A stretch of DNA of 64,000 bases from Rhyzopertha dominica (lineage: Eukaryota > Arthropoda > Insecta > Coleoptera > Bostrichidae). Positions within the stretch are counted from its first letter, which is position 1, and the number at the start of each line of letters is the position of its first letter. Location: positions 9,424,001 through 9,488,000 of the forward strand of contig QCXZ01000001.1 in assembly GCA_025024175.1 (NCBI GenBank), given 5' to 3'. The notes under the pieces were generated by a model. That model did not search any database. It saw nothing but the letters and a program-made list of their open reading frames with translations, and had not been told where the DNA came from. The position numbers and the translations under genes were made by a program. This document shows, one piece after another, positions 1-12,099 of this stretch.

Positions 1-2104
1 CTCATGAACACGTCCGTATTTTGTTTTTTTTTTTCGCCGCAATTAGGAAACAGCCTATATATCGAACGGAAGCACCCAGTTATACCTACTTGTTGCCTCC
101 CGTTTTTGCCGTGCCGCTTAAACCTAAACTCCTCCGACACTAAACCCCTTCATCAAACCCATTTGCCGCTTTCTCCGCCTGGTCCCCGACAGATCCGTCA
201 TATACGGCCCCTCGGGGACATCGCGTCGGGAATAATCTAATGCCGCATCGTCATCAGTCAGACGGCGGTCGCATTTTTCCAGTGGGTCCCTAATTAGATC
301 AGCCGGTATCGTATATTTTGTGTAATTCGGACGGATCCAATTAAGCGCGTGTTGCGTTGGGCGTAACGATTTGTTGTGGCGAACGTTACGCTAATGCAAT
401 CTGCGGGAGCACGCGTCGCCGTTCTCGTGTACATACAGATACGGATAAATTAACTAACCCGCCTTTGGAACAAACAAAACTGGGTAAACGCCAGGTGCGG
501 AGTGGCGAAGGTTGCGGAGATGAAAGAAAACAATTGCGGAGCTACGTATGGTTTGAAGCGGTACATCGCGTTGAAATGGATGGTGGTGCCAGTTAATTAA
601 TTGGGCTTAATATTTTACTGTTCTTCCTTTATTGCTTCTTCTCAAGCCAAGTATTAGCAAACCGAATGTCGAGTCCAGTATTAGAGAAATCAAGTATGCA
701 GGTAGCTATTTTTCAACAAATGTAACAATTACTACGGTACTTAACTTAAGTAACAATTAAATCCAAAATAAAAAAAAAAAACTTGTTTCGTTCTCCTATT
801 CTAAGCACCTACTAAAATTCTACAGCTAACGCTTCATTCGCTATTCTTGAATCAAGATACACTAGGGCTCTGATATCTCTATCACTCAGTCTATTGCAAC
901 GTCTTGTTATCATCATTGGAATTCTAGAAATGCCATTTGCATAATCTGAAGGGATCCATCTTAGTAGGCACTGAAGCTTAAGTGCAGTAGGTTTTGAACA
1001 CGCACCCTGCGCACTAGTAATAGACCCTATAAGTTCCCGTAAACGACAGTATTGAAGGTGCAGACAGAAAGCCGTAGATAATTAAAAGCTAAAGTTGAAA
1101 AAGCATTTTGTAGTCTTTACTGCTTTACTCCACTCCAGAATATCTTAGGATGAGTCAGCTCCGGGATTAGGTCACATGTTTGTTTAAGCCTTCCTAAATA
1201 ATCTGAAAACACTTATATGCAGGGTAATGGAGCATCTGAATCTTGAAAACCGTCCATGTTATCCGTCAATTATTAAAAACCTTATGAAAATTTTATGGCT
1301 GCAACCGATGGCGCTACCTTCAAGACTCATTGACTCATAATCCCCAAATTTGTCGATGAAATGTAGAAATAGAGTATTTACAATAAATTACCTAAAACGT
1401 TTGTTTCAACATTTTTTCTATACTCTCTATACTAACACATTAATGGATCTCACTGGAAGATAGTTAGTTGTACTTGCCCAGTAGCTCTTGAGCGCCATAC
1501 CAAGGGTATGAACACGCTATGGAGTGATGGAATCTCAATGAATATTCAGTGATACATAACCTTGAAGATATAACAGCATTCTCAGTACTACTAGCACGCG
1601 TTTGCTTCTTCATCTTGTAAACAATAATTCCCAAAAGTAACAACCAACACCTGTGAATTACAACGAATACGGACAACGCCCCGATCTTTATCTAATTGTC
1701 ACAGAACTACATTACTGTTAACTAAATTGGTAAAACTTTTCCACCTAGCTACTGTTGGCAAGCTTTGGAAGTTATTTGAACTTATTTGGAACGTAATGTT
1801 AAAAAAAGCGGAGTATTAGGAATTTGAAAATATCTTAAGTGAATTTCCTGGTACAATCTTTATCTTAAAACTACAATTAAACGGAAACTAAGACTGATCC
1901 GTTAAGATACAGTTATTAGCTTTTTAACTTAATAGCTGTAGTAATCATATTCTTCTCTGTAGATATATAAATCAAATGAAGTTGATGTCACACAAAGCTT
2001 TTACAGAAACTTTTAACTTGATCAGTATCTGTCACGTAACTAGCACTGTTGAAACTATATTTTTATGTATAAATGTTCACTAATAATGAATTTTCTTATT
2101 GCAG
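1..2104. other. Region without recognisable gene
   Basis: No reading frame here has recognisable homology or a convincing exon structure. The first 600 bases are visibly richer in G+C than the following sequence and hold short open frames on the plus strand (4-240 and 357-596), but neither shows a familiar motif, so I treat them as chance. A run of A lies near 770-780. From 700 to 2100 the sequence is AT-rich and anonymous. Confidence 0.5.
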
Positions 2105-2163
2105 ATAACCACTGCGAGTCTTGCGATGGAATCGTTTTTGCTGATTTTATTCTTCCATTAGCG
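2105..2163 (+). CDS. Candidate internal coding exon, HGSNAT-like pattern
   Basis: A 59-base segment lies between a strong acceptor (TTTTCTTATTGCAG, ending at 2104) and a strong donor (GTAAGT, from 2164). In one frame it is fully open and reads NHCESCDGIVFADFILPLA after a split first codon. The order D-G-x-x-x-A-D-x-x-x-P recalls the segment around the first membrane helix of heparan-alpha-glucosaminide N-acetyltransferase (HGSNAT) and related acyltransferase-like membrane proteins. The resemblance is short and comes from memory, so the family name is only a suggestion. Another frame opens with an ATG but stops after 11 codons. I found no partner exon elsewhere in the window, so if it is real the gene must have very long introns or be a fragment. 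The splice sites are the strongest evidence. Confidence 0.35.
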
Positions 2164-3379
2164 GTAAGTTCAATTTCCTGATGTTCCACGTTTGCTAGAT
2201 TTCATCATTTTATGAGAGAATATCACGCGACAGTAGCGTATTAAAATACGTAAATAAGAAAATTAAATATTAATTAAACTTCCCAGAACTCTAATTCTAA
2301 CGAGATTACTCGTTCGACTACGTCGACCAATTTTGTCATTAGCCCTATGTTAGAGCAGAAGGTATCAGAATCGATTGCACAGCACATTACTATCAAGTTT
2401 TTAACGCCAGGACAAATTTTGCAAAGGCTGATGAAGCAATTGTTATAATCTAAGAAGAATCGAACAAAATTTTCGTGTGGCCGGCAAAATTTAAAAAGTT
2501 TGATTCTCTTTTGTCGATTTTGAATCAGCAACATTTAAATATCAAGGGGCTTTGCGAGAATAGTTATTGTAAAAGCGAGTACAACAAAAGTGAAAGTTAT
2601 GAGCAATTGATGTTCTCTCAAATTGATGCACCATCGAATTAAGAACGGCACATGATCGATCACTGGACTTCTTGCACCGCTCTCTGAATGATCAGTTAGG
2701 GGATTCCCGGTCACATCGGGATATCCGCTTCTCCTGGACGTGCCTCGAAGTAATGGGCACGTCTAACGGTCTTCGGACTTATTTTTGAAATTTGAAAAGG
2801 CTGCAAGCGCTTCTTTTTTGCTCTTGTTTTAACAGTCAGAGCGGTGACGCGAGTCCGCCGGGGTGATTTACTTGTTTACTGAGTTGGTGTGTCCGAAAAA
2901 TCTGCTGCAGTCAAGCGGCGCTGACGTTTATTCCTCATGATGTGTGTGGCGGGTCATGGTGAAGATTGAGATGCATTCGGCGAAGTGTGTATATCTCTTG
3001 CAGCTTTTGCCGGTTTGGAACGTGCCGTGGATAAATTTTACTTGAAAGGGCTGGGGGTAAATTACCGGTGGAAGATGTTAATTACTACCTGAAACAATAT
3101 GTAGATATTCTAAGGACTACGCTACTACGATAATGTAAATTTTACCTGAATTACTAATAAGAGTGTCTTCGTGGAGCTTCACACATTCGTATATGGTTCA
3201 GAACTTGTCGTGTGTATTAAAGTCAGTTCAGTTCACTTTAAATTTACAAGAACAAGCAACAAAACTGTATATACCCCAAGTGTTATATAATCAGTATCCT
3301 TTTTCACCCATTGGATGTATAGGTATGCAGTGTCTCGCACTCAAATCAAGTGAGGTGGCTCTTCTTTAACGACTTTACC
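2164..3379. other. Region without recognisable gene
   Basis: Nothing identifiable. A stretch around 2700-3050 is richer in G+C than its surroundings but all frames are short. The open frames at 2274-2534 (minus) and 3163-3369 (plus) show no motif. Confidence 0.5.
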
Positions 3380-3690
3380 ACGGTCCTCTTCTGTTCCTTC
3401 CCTGTACTTTTGCCTCCCATACTAGTTTTGGTGGTCTTTCCTCATCATTCACCCAGGTGCCCGAACCAAGGTAGTTTATTTTCTTCTTAAGTTTGCCCAA
3501 TCGACTCTATTTCCAGTTCTTTTGTGATTTCGTCACCCCTTTAACACGTCTTAAGTATTTTAACCCTGTCGCTTGAAATCTATTGTATCAGTCTGTTACT
3601 TAATACCCAACTTTCACTTCCGTATGTTATTATTGGTCTATAAATGATCTTGTATTCTGTCATTAATTTCCCTTTTACTTATCAACGTCC
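3380..3690 (-). mobile_element. LINE reverse-transcriptase C-terminal remnant
   Basis: Read on the minus strand, this piece gives the end of a non-LTR retrotransposon polyprotein: a block ending RPIITYGSESW, then after stops and a frame change LPWFGHLG followed by ERPPKLVWEAKVQG. The YGSE-W, WFGH and P-K-VWEA blocks are the thumb and tail landmarks of LINE proteins common in arthropods. Several stop codons and at least one frameshift make it a pseudogene. The catalytic core is missing, as is typical of decayed LINE tails. The exact clade cannot be set from the tail alone. Confidence 0.7.
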
Positions 3691-4984
3691 TATTTAGTGA
3701 GTGGTAGCAAATTATGACATAAAATTAATATTAGAAGAATTTAATGCTCAAATAGGAAGGGAGTATATTTATAGATCAAGAGACGCAAAAATATTATCAA
3801 CAAAAAAGAAGAAACAAGGATGATGGATTCCATTGTAGAATATAGAAATAAGTAAAATTTGTAATTCGTTCCGAATTATTCGCAGGTAACATCCCTAGTG
3901 CATCAAATTGATATTAGACGCGCGAGGTATATTTGATAAAATTATTTCCTGAGTTAGCGCCATTTGGGTTAATTGTAATAGATACAGTAACCTATCAAAC
4001 CTGGACGACATTTATCTGATTTTTTACCCGGAAGAACTGCGCGGCAGCTAATGTCAAACTAATTTCCCACTTCAAAATTAAATAAAAGCAACGAATTTTC
4101 ATTATTGATTGGTCAAAATTGACAGGAAGGAAATAATCTCGTGGAAATCCTTTTGTTCACTGGAGGAGTTTAATATTTTTGCAAAAAGGTGTTTCTTTTA
4201 TCTCTAGTAACCACGAGTCACCTGCCGTTCCGCTGCTCCAAGGAAATATCCGAAACCCACAGTTTTCGCCCTGCAATCCTTTTCCTGTCGGCTCCCGAGT
4301 CGTAAAAATGACTAATACCATATATCGCTGAAAGTGCACATACATTGCTGCCGCAGAAATGTTCTCTGGCAGTTGCAGCACATCTGTAACCAATTTCATA
4401 TATTGCATTTCCTCTGCACAACCGCACATTTATTACGTGGCGTTACCACACCCCAAATATTGATTATTCGTAAATAGAAAAGGGCTTCTTATTTTATTAA
4501 ACGAAAAATTGTGTTATCCCTTCCACATGCCCGTTCATGGCGAAACACCTAATGGTTTGGGGTGACGTTGAGCAGTTTTGTGCATGAGCAACACCTGGCG
4601 GCACTCGGATATTGGATGTACCAGGCGTTTCTAAATTATAGTTACAAGAAGCAAATACTGAGAATGTGGATTATTGGTTTGGTTAAAAAATGTAGGTGCG
4701 GCCCATTTAACATACGAATGTACAAAGTGAGTTTTTTCCCATGTTATCTATGGACATCTCAGTAACTAGCAGAGCCAGTTTTATGGGGACACTTTCATGC
4801 ACCGTTTGTGTTTTTAATTGCTCCCACGGATAATTAGATATTGCCGAAAAACTGATTTTGTCCGATTTCTTTAACTGCTCTTAATTTTATTATTAGTCGC
4901 ACGAAAAAGGTATTGAGACAAAACTTATAGATAACTGCGTAGCAGTATATATTGTCGAAATGTATTTGTACAGTATATTATGTG
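3691..4984. other. Region without recognisable gene
   Basis: Anonymous AT-rich DNA. A somewhat GC-richer patch at 4150-4430 gives a 90-codon minus-strand frame (4157-4429) with no motif that I recognise and no splice context, so I do not call it a gene. Confidence 0.5.
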
Positions 4985-5375
4985 CGTTGGCAAAATATTA
5001 AAATCTTTAAGTCAATATTGAACAAATGGCTGTTGCAGGTAATAGCTAATATTGAATTTTCAATACTACTACAATATTGGCTATCGAAAATAGAATATTG
5101 ATCATAACATAGCCTTATAGATATAACCAATATTAAGTTTTCTATACTACTGCCATCAATTGCTATTGTTCGATCATATAGTTGCAATATTAGGAATAGA
5201 ATATTGATCAATATCACGTTAAAAATTTGAAGCCAATATTGAACCAATAACTGTAATAGATTTACAGTCAATATTGAATTTTCCATACTACTACAATACT
5301 GACCATAAATTACTATTGTAAGAAAATGTAGGTGCAATATTGGAATTACATTATTGATCAATATCATTGTTAGCT
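4985..5375. repeat. Decayed tandem repeat with CAATATTG motifs
   Basis: About three diverged units of roughly 110-140 bases follow one another. Each contains a core like AATATTGAATTTTC, then ATACTACTACAATA, and ends near GAATATTGATCA. The palindromic CAATATTG/ATATTGAT elements recur more than a dozen times. The 129-codon minus-strand frame across the region repeats the peptide YCSS-EN-IL, which is the DNA repeat read through rather than a protein. Confidence 0.7.
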
Positions 5376-5639
5376 CACATTTACTTATTGTTTAACGTAT
5401 ATGATGTTCCTTAAAACGGGTGTGGGCAGGTTTGTAGTTTAATAAGGGTTTTCTGTTAAGAACAATAATGTACAGATAATTGTCACCCTAAAAACAGAAG
5501 GGTGCCAGACTAAATTAAAGAATTTATTAAACACAAACAGCCTTTCTAAGTTTAATTCAGATCCCACAGATCCAGAAAGTCGTCACTAGCATTTTAAAAT
5601 CTTTAAAACATTTGATATCAAATGAAGAAAAGTACAAAT

Positions 5640-6645
5640 TTGGAATAACGAAAAAATTCACAAAAATGGAATACTTTTGAGACCGATCGTTTCTTATTTT
5701 AATGCACCATCATATAAATTAAGCAAATTCGTCAACAACGATTTAATACAATCAATTGAATGCCAATCCAAATACAGCATGAAGAATTCTGTAGATTTCG
5801 CGAACAAGAACAAGAATTATCAATACGAAATAACGCTATTGTTGTGTCCTTTGGTTTGTCTAATCTTTTTTCTACAATCTTTCTAAAAAGCTTTTAAGAA
5901 TTCTCAAAATTAAAATAAAAATCTGCCACCTGTCAATCACAAAAAGCTGAACTGTTGAATGTTGAGAAAATTTGCATACTTCAAAGTTGTTTTACGTTCA
6001 ATTGTATATTCTGCAGGCAAGACGATGGACTGCCAATGTTATTCGCCTTTGTCTTCAAGTCTTGGTCGAAATTTGCATGTCGAGATTCAAAGAAATGCTA
6101 TTTGCTATCAAGAATATATTGATATATTGACGATATATTCTCTATTTGAACGGGAACTGACAGGCAGTTAGATGTATTCGTAAAATTCTTAAACGAAATA
6201 AATAAAAATGGTAAACTTACCCTAGAAAAAGAAAAGGATGCAGTTCTTCATTTTTTAGACTTCAATGTTGGTAAAAACCAACGCAAATAACCTTTAACAA
6301 TGGATGTGACACAAAAACTGTGGACCAAATACTTAAAAAGCAGTATAAAAGTAGAATACAAAGAAAGCCGTACAATGCTAACATAAACGATAAAAATAAA
6401 TGCAATAAAATTAGGCTGAATAGATTCGGAATAAGAGCAACGAAGGTAAATAAATGCAATTTGAGAGATCTTTTAGTTAACAATAAGCCAAGATCCAATA
6501 GTTTGTACAAAAGAGTATTAACCAGCTAAAATGCATGCAGTGTGATATGGTATACATAGGACAAACAGGTAAAACTATTAAAAATAGAATTAGAGAACAT
6601 GTTGCGAATATAATTTCAAATAAAAGCACAACAGGTTTTGCTGTC
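5640..6645 (+). mobile_element. Penelope-like element 1, RT and GIY-YIG remnant
   Basis: Penelope-like elements encode one protein: a telomerase-like reverse transcriptase followed by a GIY-YIG endonuclease. In order this stretch shows the block RPIVSYFNAPSYKL (about 5680), the RT B block QDDGLPM (about 6018), the catalytic motif YIDDIFS (about 6123), the block FLNEINKNGKLTLEKE with HFLDFNVGK (about 6175-6270), a degraded connecter ending LRDLLVN (about 6460), and the endonuclease start MVYIGQTGKTIKNRIREH (about 6547-6600). Stops and frameshifts separate nearly every block, so it is dead. The 5' part of the protein, the rest of the endonuclease and the terminal repeat are not visible, so the element is truncated at both ends. 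Confidence 0.88.
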
Positions 6646-7894
6646 ATTTTCGTTTCTTATTTTGTTGCGTATTACAACCAATTCGTTATATTTTACTTTA
6701 GTACATACTATCCTTATCTACAATAGTCACTGTCTGTGTGACTCTCAATGACAGATATTAACAGTTAGATTTTCATGTGACTGAAAGTTAAATACAAGTT
6801 CCATACTGTAAGTTGTTACGCTCATGCTTCATATCTGTTTTTGTTATATCTAGTTCAAATAAGTTTGGAAGAGAAAGTTGAAATGTCCATGTATTGTTAT
6901 AAATTGTACGGTGTTATAAATACGTCCACTTTTATACCAAATTCGACGCAATATTTAACAAAGCTTGATCCTAACCAAGTCATATGACACTTTTAACCAA
7001 TTGCAGTAATCCCTTGAAAGGAATTAGCAAGCAGCGTTTTCTTCTTTAATAGCAGGTTTTTGCTTACGCATTTCATATGCTCTCTGCTACACCTACTAAA
7101 TCTTTGTTAAGAAATCCCTCACGCTCTTGTGTGCCACAAAGCACACGCCTAAATGTCTCTATTATTATTATTATTATTTCCATCCCGTTGGTTGCTGAAT
7201 ACCAAAACGCCTGAGTAAAAAGTCATGTCCTCCGTAATTAGCCTTCGCAGTGTGAGAATGGATTTCTTAACAACTTTATTTTCTGTCGAAGCGAGAACTC
7301 CTTTCAATGGGCACAAAGAGCCTCTTACATGTGAATACTTCTGTTCCTGCCTCTGGAACAGCCGCATACAGGTCCCACAGCAATTTACATTAAAAAGTGC
7401 ATTTTAATTAAAAATTAAGCTGGCCGACCATTCAACGTGTGGCCACAATAGCATACGTGACGCCATTGTACGAATATATTAATTACGTGGGGCACAGTCG
7501 AGTTGTTTGGAAGTTTACTTTGTCCGTGTTCGTTGTGTTTGTGGTAGTTGCACTTATTATTATGGTTAGCCACGAAAAAAAAACTATTAAAAATGTCACG
7601 CAGTAAAATAATTGTCTAGCATCTATATGAACATAGATTTAATTTTTGGAAGTACCACTTTAGCCTACTTAAATAGAGGTTCAGTGCAAGAAGCTAAAAC
7701 GTAAGATCACAAAAGAAGATTGAAGCTTTTCGCTGCTGAAAATTGCCAGAAAGATCTCTATTCATTGGTCCCTACGCTACAAATGAGTGCGAATTAATCC
7801 AAAATTTGCTTATAAAAGTTAAGTGGAAAATAAAATTTTTAGAATCTTCCTTTAATTACCTAAAACTTTCATTACATTTATTTATCTGGTTGGC
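6646..7894. other. Region without recognisable gene
   Basis: No recognisable gene. A short (ATT)n tract lies at 7161-7178. Overlapping short frames at 7149-7407 on both strands have no motif. The last few hundred bases may belong to the 5' end of the LINE that follows, but I see no marker for its boundary. Confidence 0.5.
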
Positions 7895-10800
7895 ATGGTC
7901 ACGTCCCTACAAAACAAAATAGCTTATAACCTTCTTAACAGTATAACAGTTAATAAGCTATTATTTTTTACCCAAAATAGAACAAAACCTCACAGTAGAA
8001 ACAAGAAGTTGTTAATTACGTTAGACACAACATTTGGAAGTTCAAAAGTAGCTTGGAATAAACTATTCAACATTTACAATCAATACTCAATAGAAAGAGC
8101 CAACAGAATTCCAGCATTCCTAAACGATCTCGTACAGGATGGATTTTGGGGAGGAGATGAAATCATAGCGGCAACAGCGGAAATGCTATACCGAAAGATA
8201 GTAGTCTACATGAAAGAGGGAGAAACATTCCAACCGCACGAATACACAGAAGAGAAAAAAGCAATTGAGAATAAATAAAAATTGTTTATACAGACTACAA
8301 GGAGGAGTAAGATACCACTATGAGAGCGCGATAATAATATACCGAAACCAGAAAGACATTGGAACAAACCCAGCCACTGAAAATCAATACAGCAGTAATG
8401 AACTTCCCACAAAGAGTACCAATGCACAGGGACAAGAAACATCTCGCATAACACCGTCACCCCACCTGGAAGCTCGAGTAAGTGAACGAAGTAAATACAT
8501 GCGAGATAACTCAAAGGAACACCGACAGCTTCACGCAAGAACAACCTAGACAAAATGCAGGAATCGGAATCAAGATGGCCACTTGGAACGTTAGAGGATG
8601 TATAAGCCTAGAAAAACGCAGCACCATTGATGAATCATTGCGGGATAAAGAAATATAAATAGTATGCCCACATGCAATGCATATAAATGCATATAAAAAC
8701 AAAACAAAGATTAGCACTCCTAGCGCAAACGAATACCCAGAATTTTAAAGTAACAACAGAAGGGATAAACGAAAACATAATAACAACCGAAAAGAACACA
8801 ACTTGCATAAGAGGTGCACACGTGGCATCGCATAAAAGATCCGGAACAACATTCATACGATTAACACAGGAAATGCGAAATCGAAGCTCACAAAAACCCA
8901 TCGTTCTTGTGGGAGAGTTCAATTCACACATAGGGAGTGAGGACCAAACTACGCAGGACAAAACCACAATAGGACCAAACACATTCCATATCTAACTTAC
9001 AAGAATGGAAGCCAACTAAAAAAATATCCCTCATCTGTTTAATTTCACAATAAAAAAGACCAAATCCTGCCTCATAACGTGGAGCAATGGCGATAGCAAG
9101 TCATAGATAGACCACATACTGATGGATGGTACTTTAAAGACAAAGAAGGTAAAAGCCAAATGGATTGAAAATGTACGGACAATTGGCGCGGTCTGGGCGA
9201 TAAGCGAACCATTAACTTTAGAGGAGGTAGATCGAGTCATAAACAGCGTAAAAAAACAAATCACAAAGCCTAGATAGGATAAACAACGAACTAATACATT
9301 ATGAACGGCAATAATGAAAAGAAAAGATATACATAAAATAATAACAGCTTGGCTACTTTACAAAGATTGGAGCACCATTCCTAAAGTACAAGCCCCCCAG
9401 AACACAGAAGAATAACGCTATGTAGGTAGTGTGGGGTTCAAATACTACGTGCACTTTCTACTCTCAGAACTATAAAAGTATCAAGCAGCCTTTGTCAAGA
9501 ACAGATCAGTGGACGATCACATGTTAATGGTAAGGCGCATACTAGAAGAAAAATGGAGAGAAGGTACAAGGATGTTCGTCATGTCCATAGACTTCGATAT
9601 GACAAATCACCAATCTGTACCAGAAGTCCTGGCAAAGAAAAAGGTTCCACACTACCTAATCAATAGGATACCGATTATCTGTCTACACGAAGATACAACA
9701 AAAACAACCCCGGTAAAACAGAAAATAGAGGAATAAAGCAAGGATGCCCATATCACCAAGAATATTTACAATTGTCCTAGATGACATCCTTAAAAAAACT
9801 ATCGCAAAACTAAAAAAATATTACAGACAAGAAAGTGAAATAAAACTTCCGTTTATACTGACATATGCGGATGACCTGGTGGTAACAACAGAGAATGAAA
9901 AAAGATTTAAACGACTTTCTAAATAACATAGAACCGTAGAAGATAACTTATCAGAAAACGGGCTAACGATAAACTACAACAAATCCACTGTCATGATAAG
10001 AGAGAGAAACAGTCAAAGAGACGATAAAAACCGCGCATAAAGTGGCAAGAGCTACACTACCATTTGCAGAGAAGCGCAAGCAGGACTGGACCATCTTGAA
10101 AAATATACACACCTCGGTAATCCAGCCCATCGTGACGTACGGAGTCAAAAGTGGTACCACTACGATACGACCAAAGCTAACAGGACAACTTTGAGAAATA
10201 CAGAAATATGTTGCAATTGTTCGCCAAAGCTGTCAAAGAAACCGAAAATCGAGGGACAGCAGAACTCCTAGAGGGAAAAACAATCACAAAAAGAATAAAA
10301 ACATATGTAATGAAATATTGCGAAAATATTCAAATGAAAGAAGGTTATGCATTACAAAAAGCGTGGAAAATGAACAGCAGCAAGCCCAAAGCAGAACAAT
10401 CATGCTACACGTGGAGAACAAATATAGACAGTATTATAGAAAAATAAAACATAATTGAAGAACAGTGCTCAAAAATCGTAAAATACAAGTAAACAATAAG
10501 TAAGGAAGTCCTAAGCTTATACAATCTCAGACAGCAGCTCGTCCGAGGAAAAACAAGGATAATGCTGCCGAACTAAGCTACTAACCAACACGGATAAGCT
10601 AATAAAAAAGTATCCGCTAATTGGATGCACCCTGAAACCTCCCTATTCCAATCCCCAATCTCCTCCAACGTGTGCTACGTGAGAGCCCACTAGCAACAAG
10701 TGTGTCACCCCTCCAACCCAGGTTATACGTAGCCGACACGTATATCCAGGAGCGGCAGAAATGCCTACCGTACGTACGTGCAATCAAATCAAGGTAGCAA
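7895..10800 (+). mobile_element. LINE with OTU-like domain, endonuclease and RT
   Basis: A plus-strand non-LTR retrotransposon, broken by many stops. The blocks appear in this order: an OTU-like region (about 8085-8340); an AP-endonuclease start MATWNVRGCISLE (8574); endonuclease motifs IVLVGEFNSHIG (about 8900) and IDHILMDGT (about 9108); an RT entry VDDHMLMVRRILEEKW and FVMSIDFDMTNHQS (9509-9615); IKQGCPISPRIFTIVLDDIL (about 9735-9795); the catalytic block YADDLVV (about 9863); then a C-terminal helical region (10208-10447). The KQGCP-SP-LF form of the RT B block is usual for RTE/R2-side LINEs. The 3' end is near 10730-10800 and carries a motif shared with the copy at 39.7 kb, followed by a short ATCAA-type tail. 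The length and block order suggest a nearly full-length dead copy. Confidence 0.85.
8085..8340 (+). pseudogene. OTU-like cysteine protease domain inside the LINE
   Basis: The frame at 8085-8278 reads YSIERANRIPAFLNDLVQDG followed by FWGGDEIIAATAEML and IVVYMKEG; after a frame change NKNCLYRLQGGVRYHYESAI follows (8275-8335). This is the C-terminal half of an OTU fold: the W-GG-x-E-I-x-A-x-A helix, the IVVY strand and the final HY block that carries the catalytic histidine. The N-terminal GDGNC block with the catalytic cysteine is not visible, so it is either lost or too decayed to see. OTU proteases cleave ubiquitin chains; what they do for LINEs is not established to my knowledge. Position just ahead of the endonuclease fits an ORF1-side or N-terminal domain of the element. 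Confidence 0.7.
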
Positions 10801-12099
10801 TTTTCACATCACTATTTTAACAACAACAGACCCATAAAGACTAAAAAAATAAAACATGAGTTTGCCTCTTGAAACGACACATATCTGTGCTGAAAGTGAG
10901 TTAGTCTTTCATTTTATTCACGTTATACCACTTATTGGCGTTATTTTATCAAACTTAGAAAACAGTGTTTATAAATCTTAGCTACGCAATATCCCGAATG
11001 AGCAATAATAATCTGCATGCCACCGTTTCAGCCAAGACAGCTAACAAGGCCTAAAAAATCCAGAGCTGCCGTACCGGCAGTGCATTAAGAATCATTACGG
11101 GTACCGTATAAATGCCGAATTGGGAGCGGGTTTACATTTAATAAATTAAGAAATCCACTCCGTCCTTTAATTATCGACTACTGCTCTTAGATCGTATCCA
11201 ATTAATACGCCAATCCCACGTGCATGACTTTAATGTTTCTTAATAACTGTGATTACTACAGGTGTACGGATCCGCCGCTCCTACCTGGTATACGCGGCAT
11301 TCGTCTTCGCGCTAATGGACTTCAAAATGCACCTATTTGCGTGTAAGTGATTCGGTTGAGTGATACGATTTTGAGAAATTGCTTCCGTCACTTCCATTGG
11401 TCGGCTTAAGGTCGCTATTTGCTGGAACACAATGTAATTGCTTAGTTTTCGTGTGAGGATGGACAAAACACTTCGATAAAGAGTAGCTGCCATCAATTTT
11501 AATTTAACTGGTATTGTTGCTTCTTGGTGTCTTGTTCCTGTATACTTATGTTGTCACAATAAAAAATAAGGCTTTCTTCATCCATTATTCCAAGAACGTC
11601 CTTGCCATTAGTAGCTAACGATGTAACTCAACTTTGTCGAAAAGACTGGCCTGTGTAACCAGCACGACTTTTCAAATTCATATATTCAACTACTTCTGAT
11701 GTACATCTTCCAGTTGTACATGTTCCCATAACTTAGTGTGCCTTTTCCGATACAATAAAGAAATGAGATGATTTTGCATTAGTGGGACGAAAATTGCCCT
11801 TACGCAACTAACTAAAAAGAACAGTCCTTCGAAAGGGACCCCCGAATACTACGATTCGTTTCTAAAATTAAAGGTGAACCTGGTAGCATCTTGAGTTCTG
11901 TCTCCCCCCGATTTTAACCGCACTTTTTTACTTCAAACTGTCAAAAAGTTCAGACATTAGAGGTCATCACCGATCATCCTAGCTGATTCTGGTTAAAAAG
12001 GCTCAAGGATCCTCATTGACGACTGGTCCGGTGGGTACTAATATTACAACCTTACGATTTTCAATTAATTCAGAGAAAAGGCAAATAGCTTTTTATGCC
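10801..12099. other. Region without recognisable gene
   Basis: No recognisable element. On the minus strand between about 11640 and 11281 a moderately long open stretch can be read (containing NGKDVLGIMDEESLIF, then MMAATLYRSVLSILTRK after a stop), but it matches no family I know, so it stays unnamed. Confidence 0.45.

Noticed and set aside
4978..5367. 129-codon minus-strand frame
   Set aside because: Its internal peptide repeats follow the DNA tandem repeat; the composition is that of AT-rich noncoding DNA.
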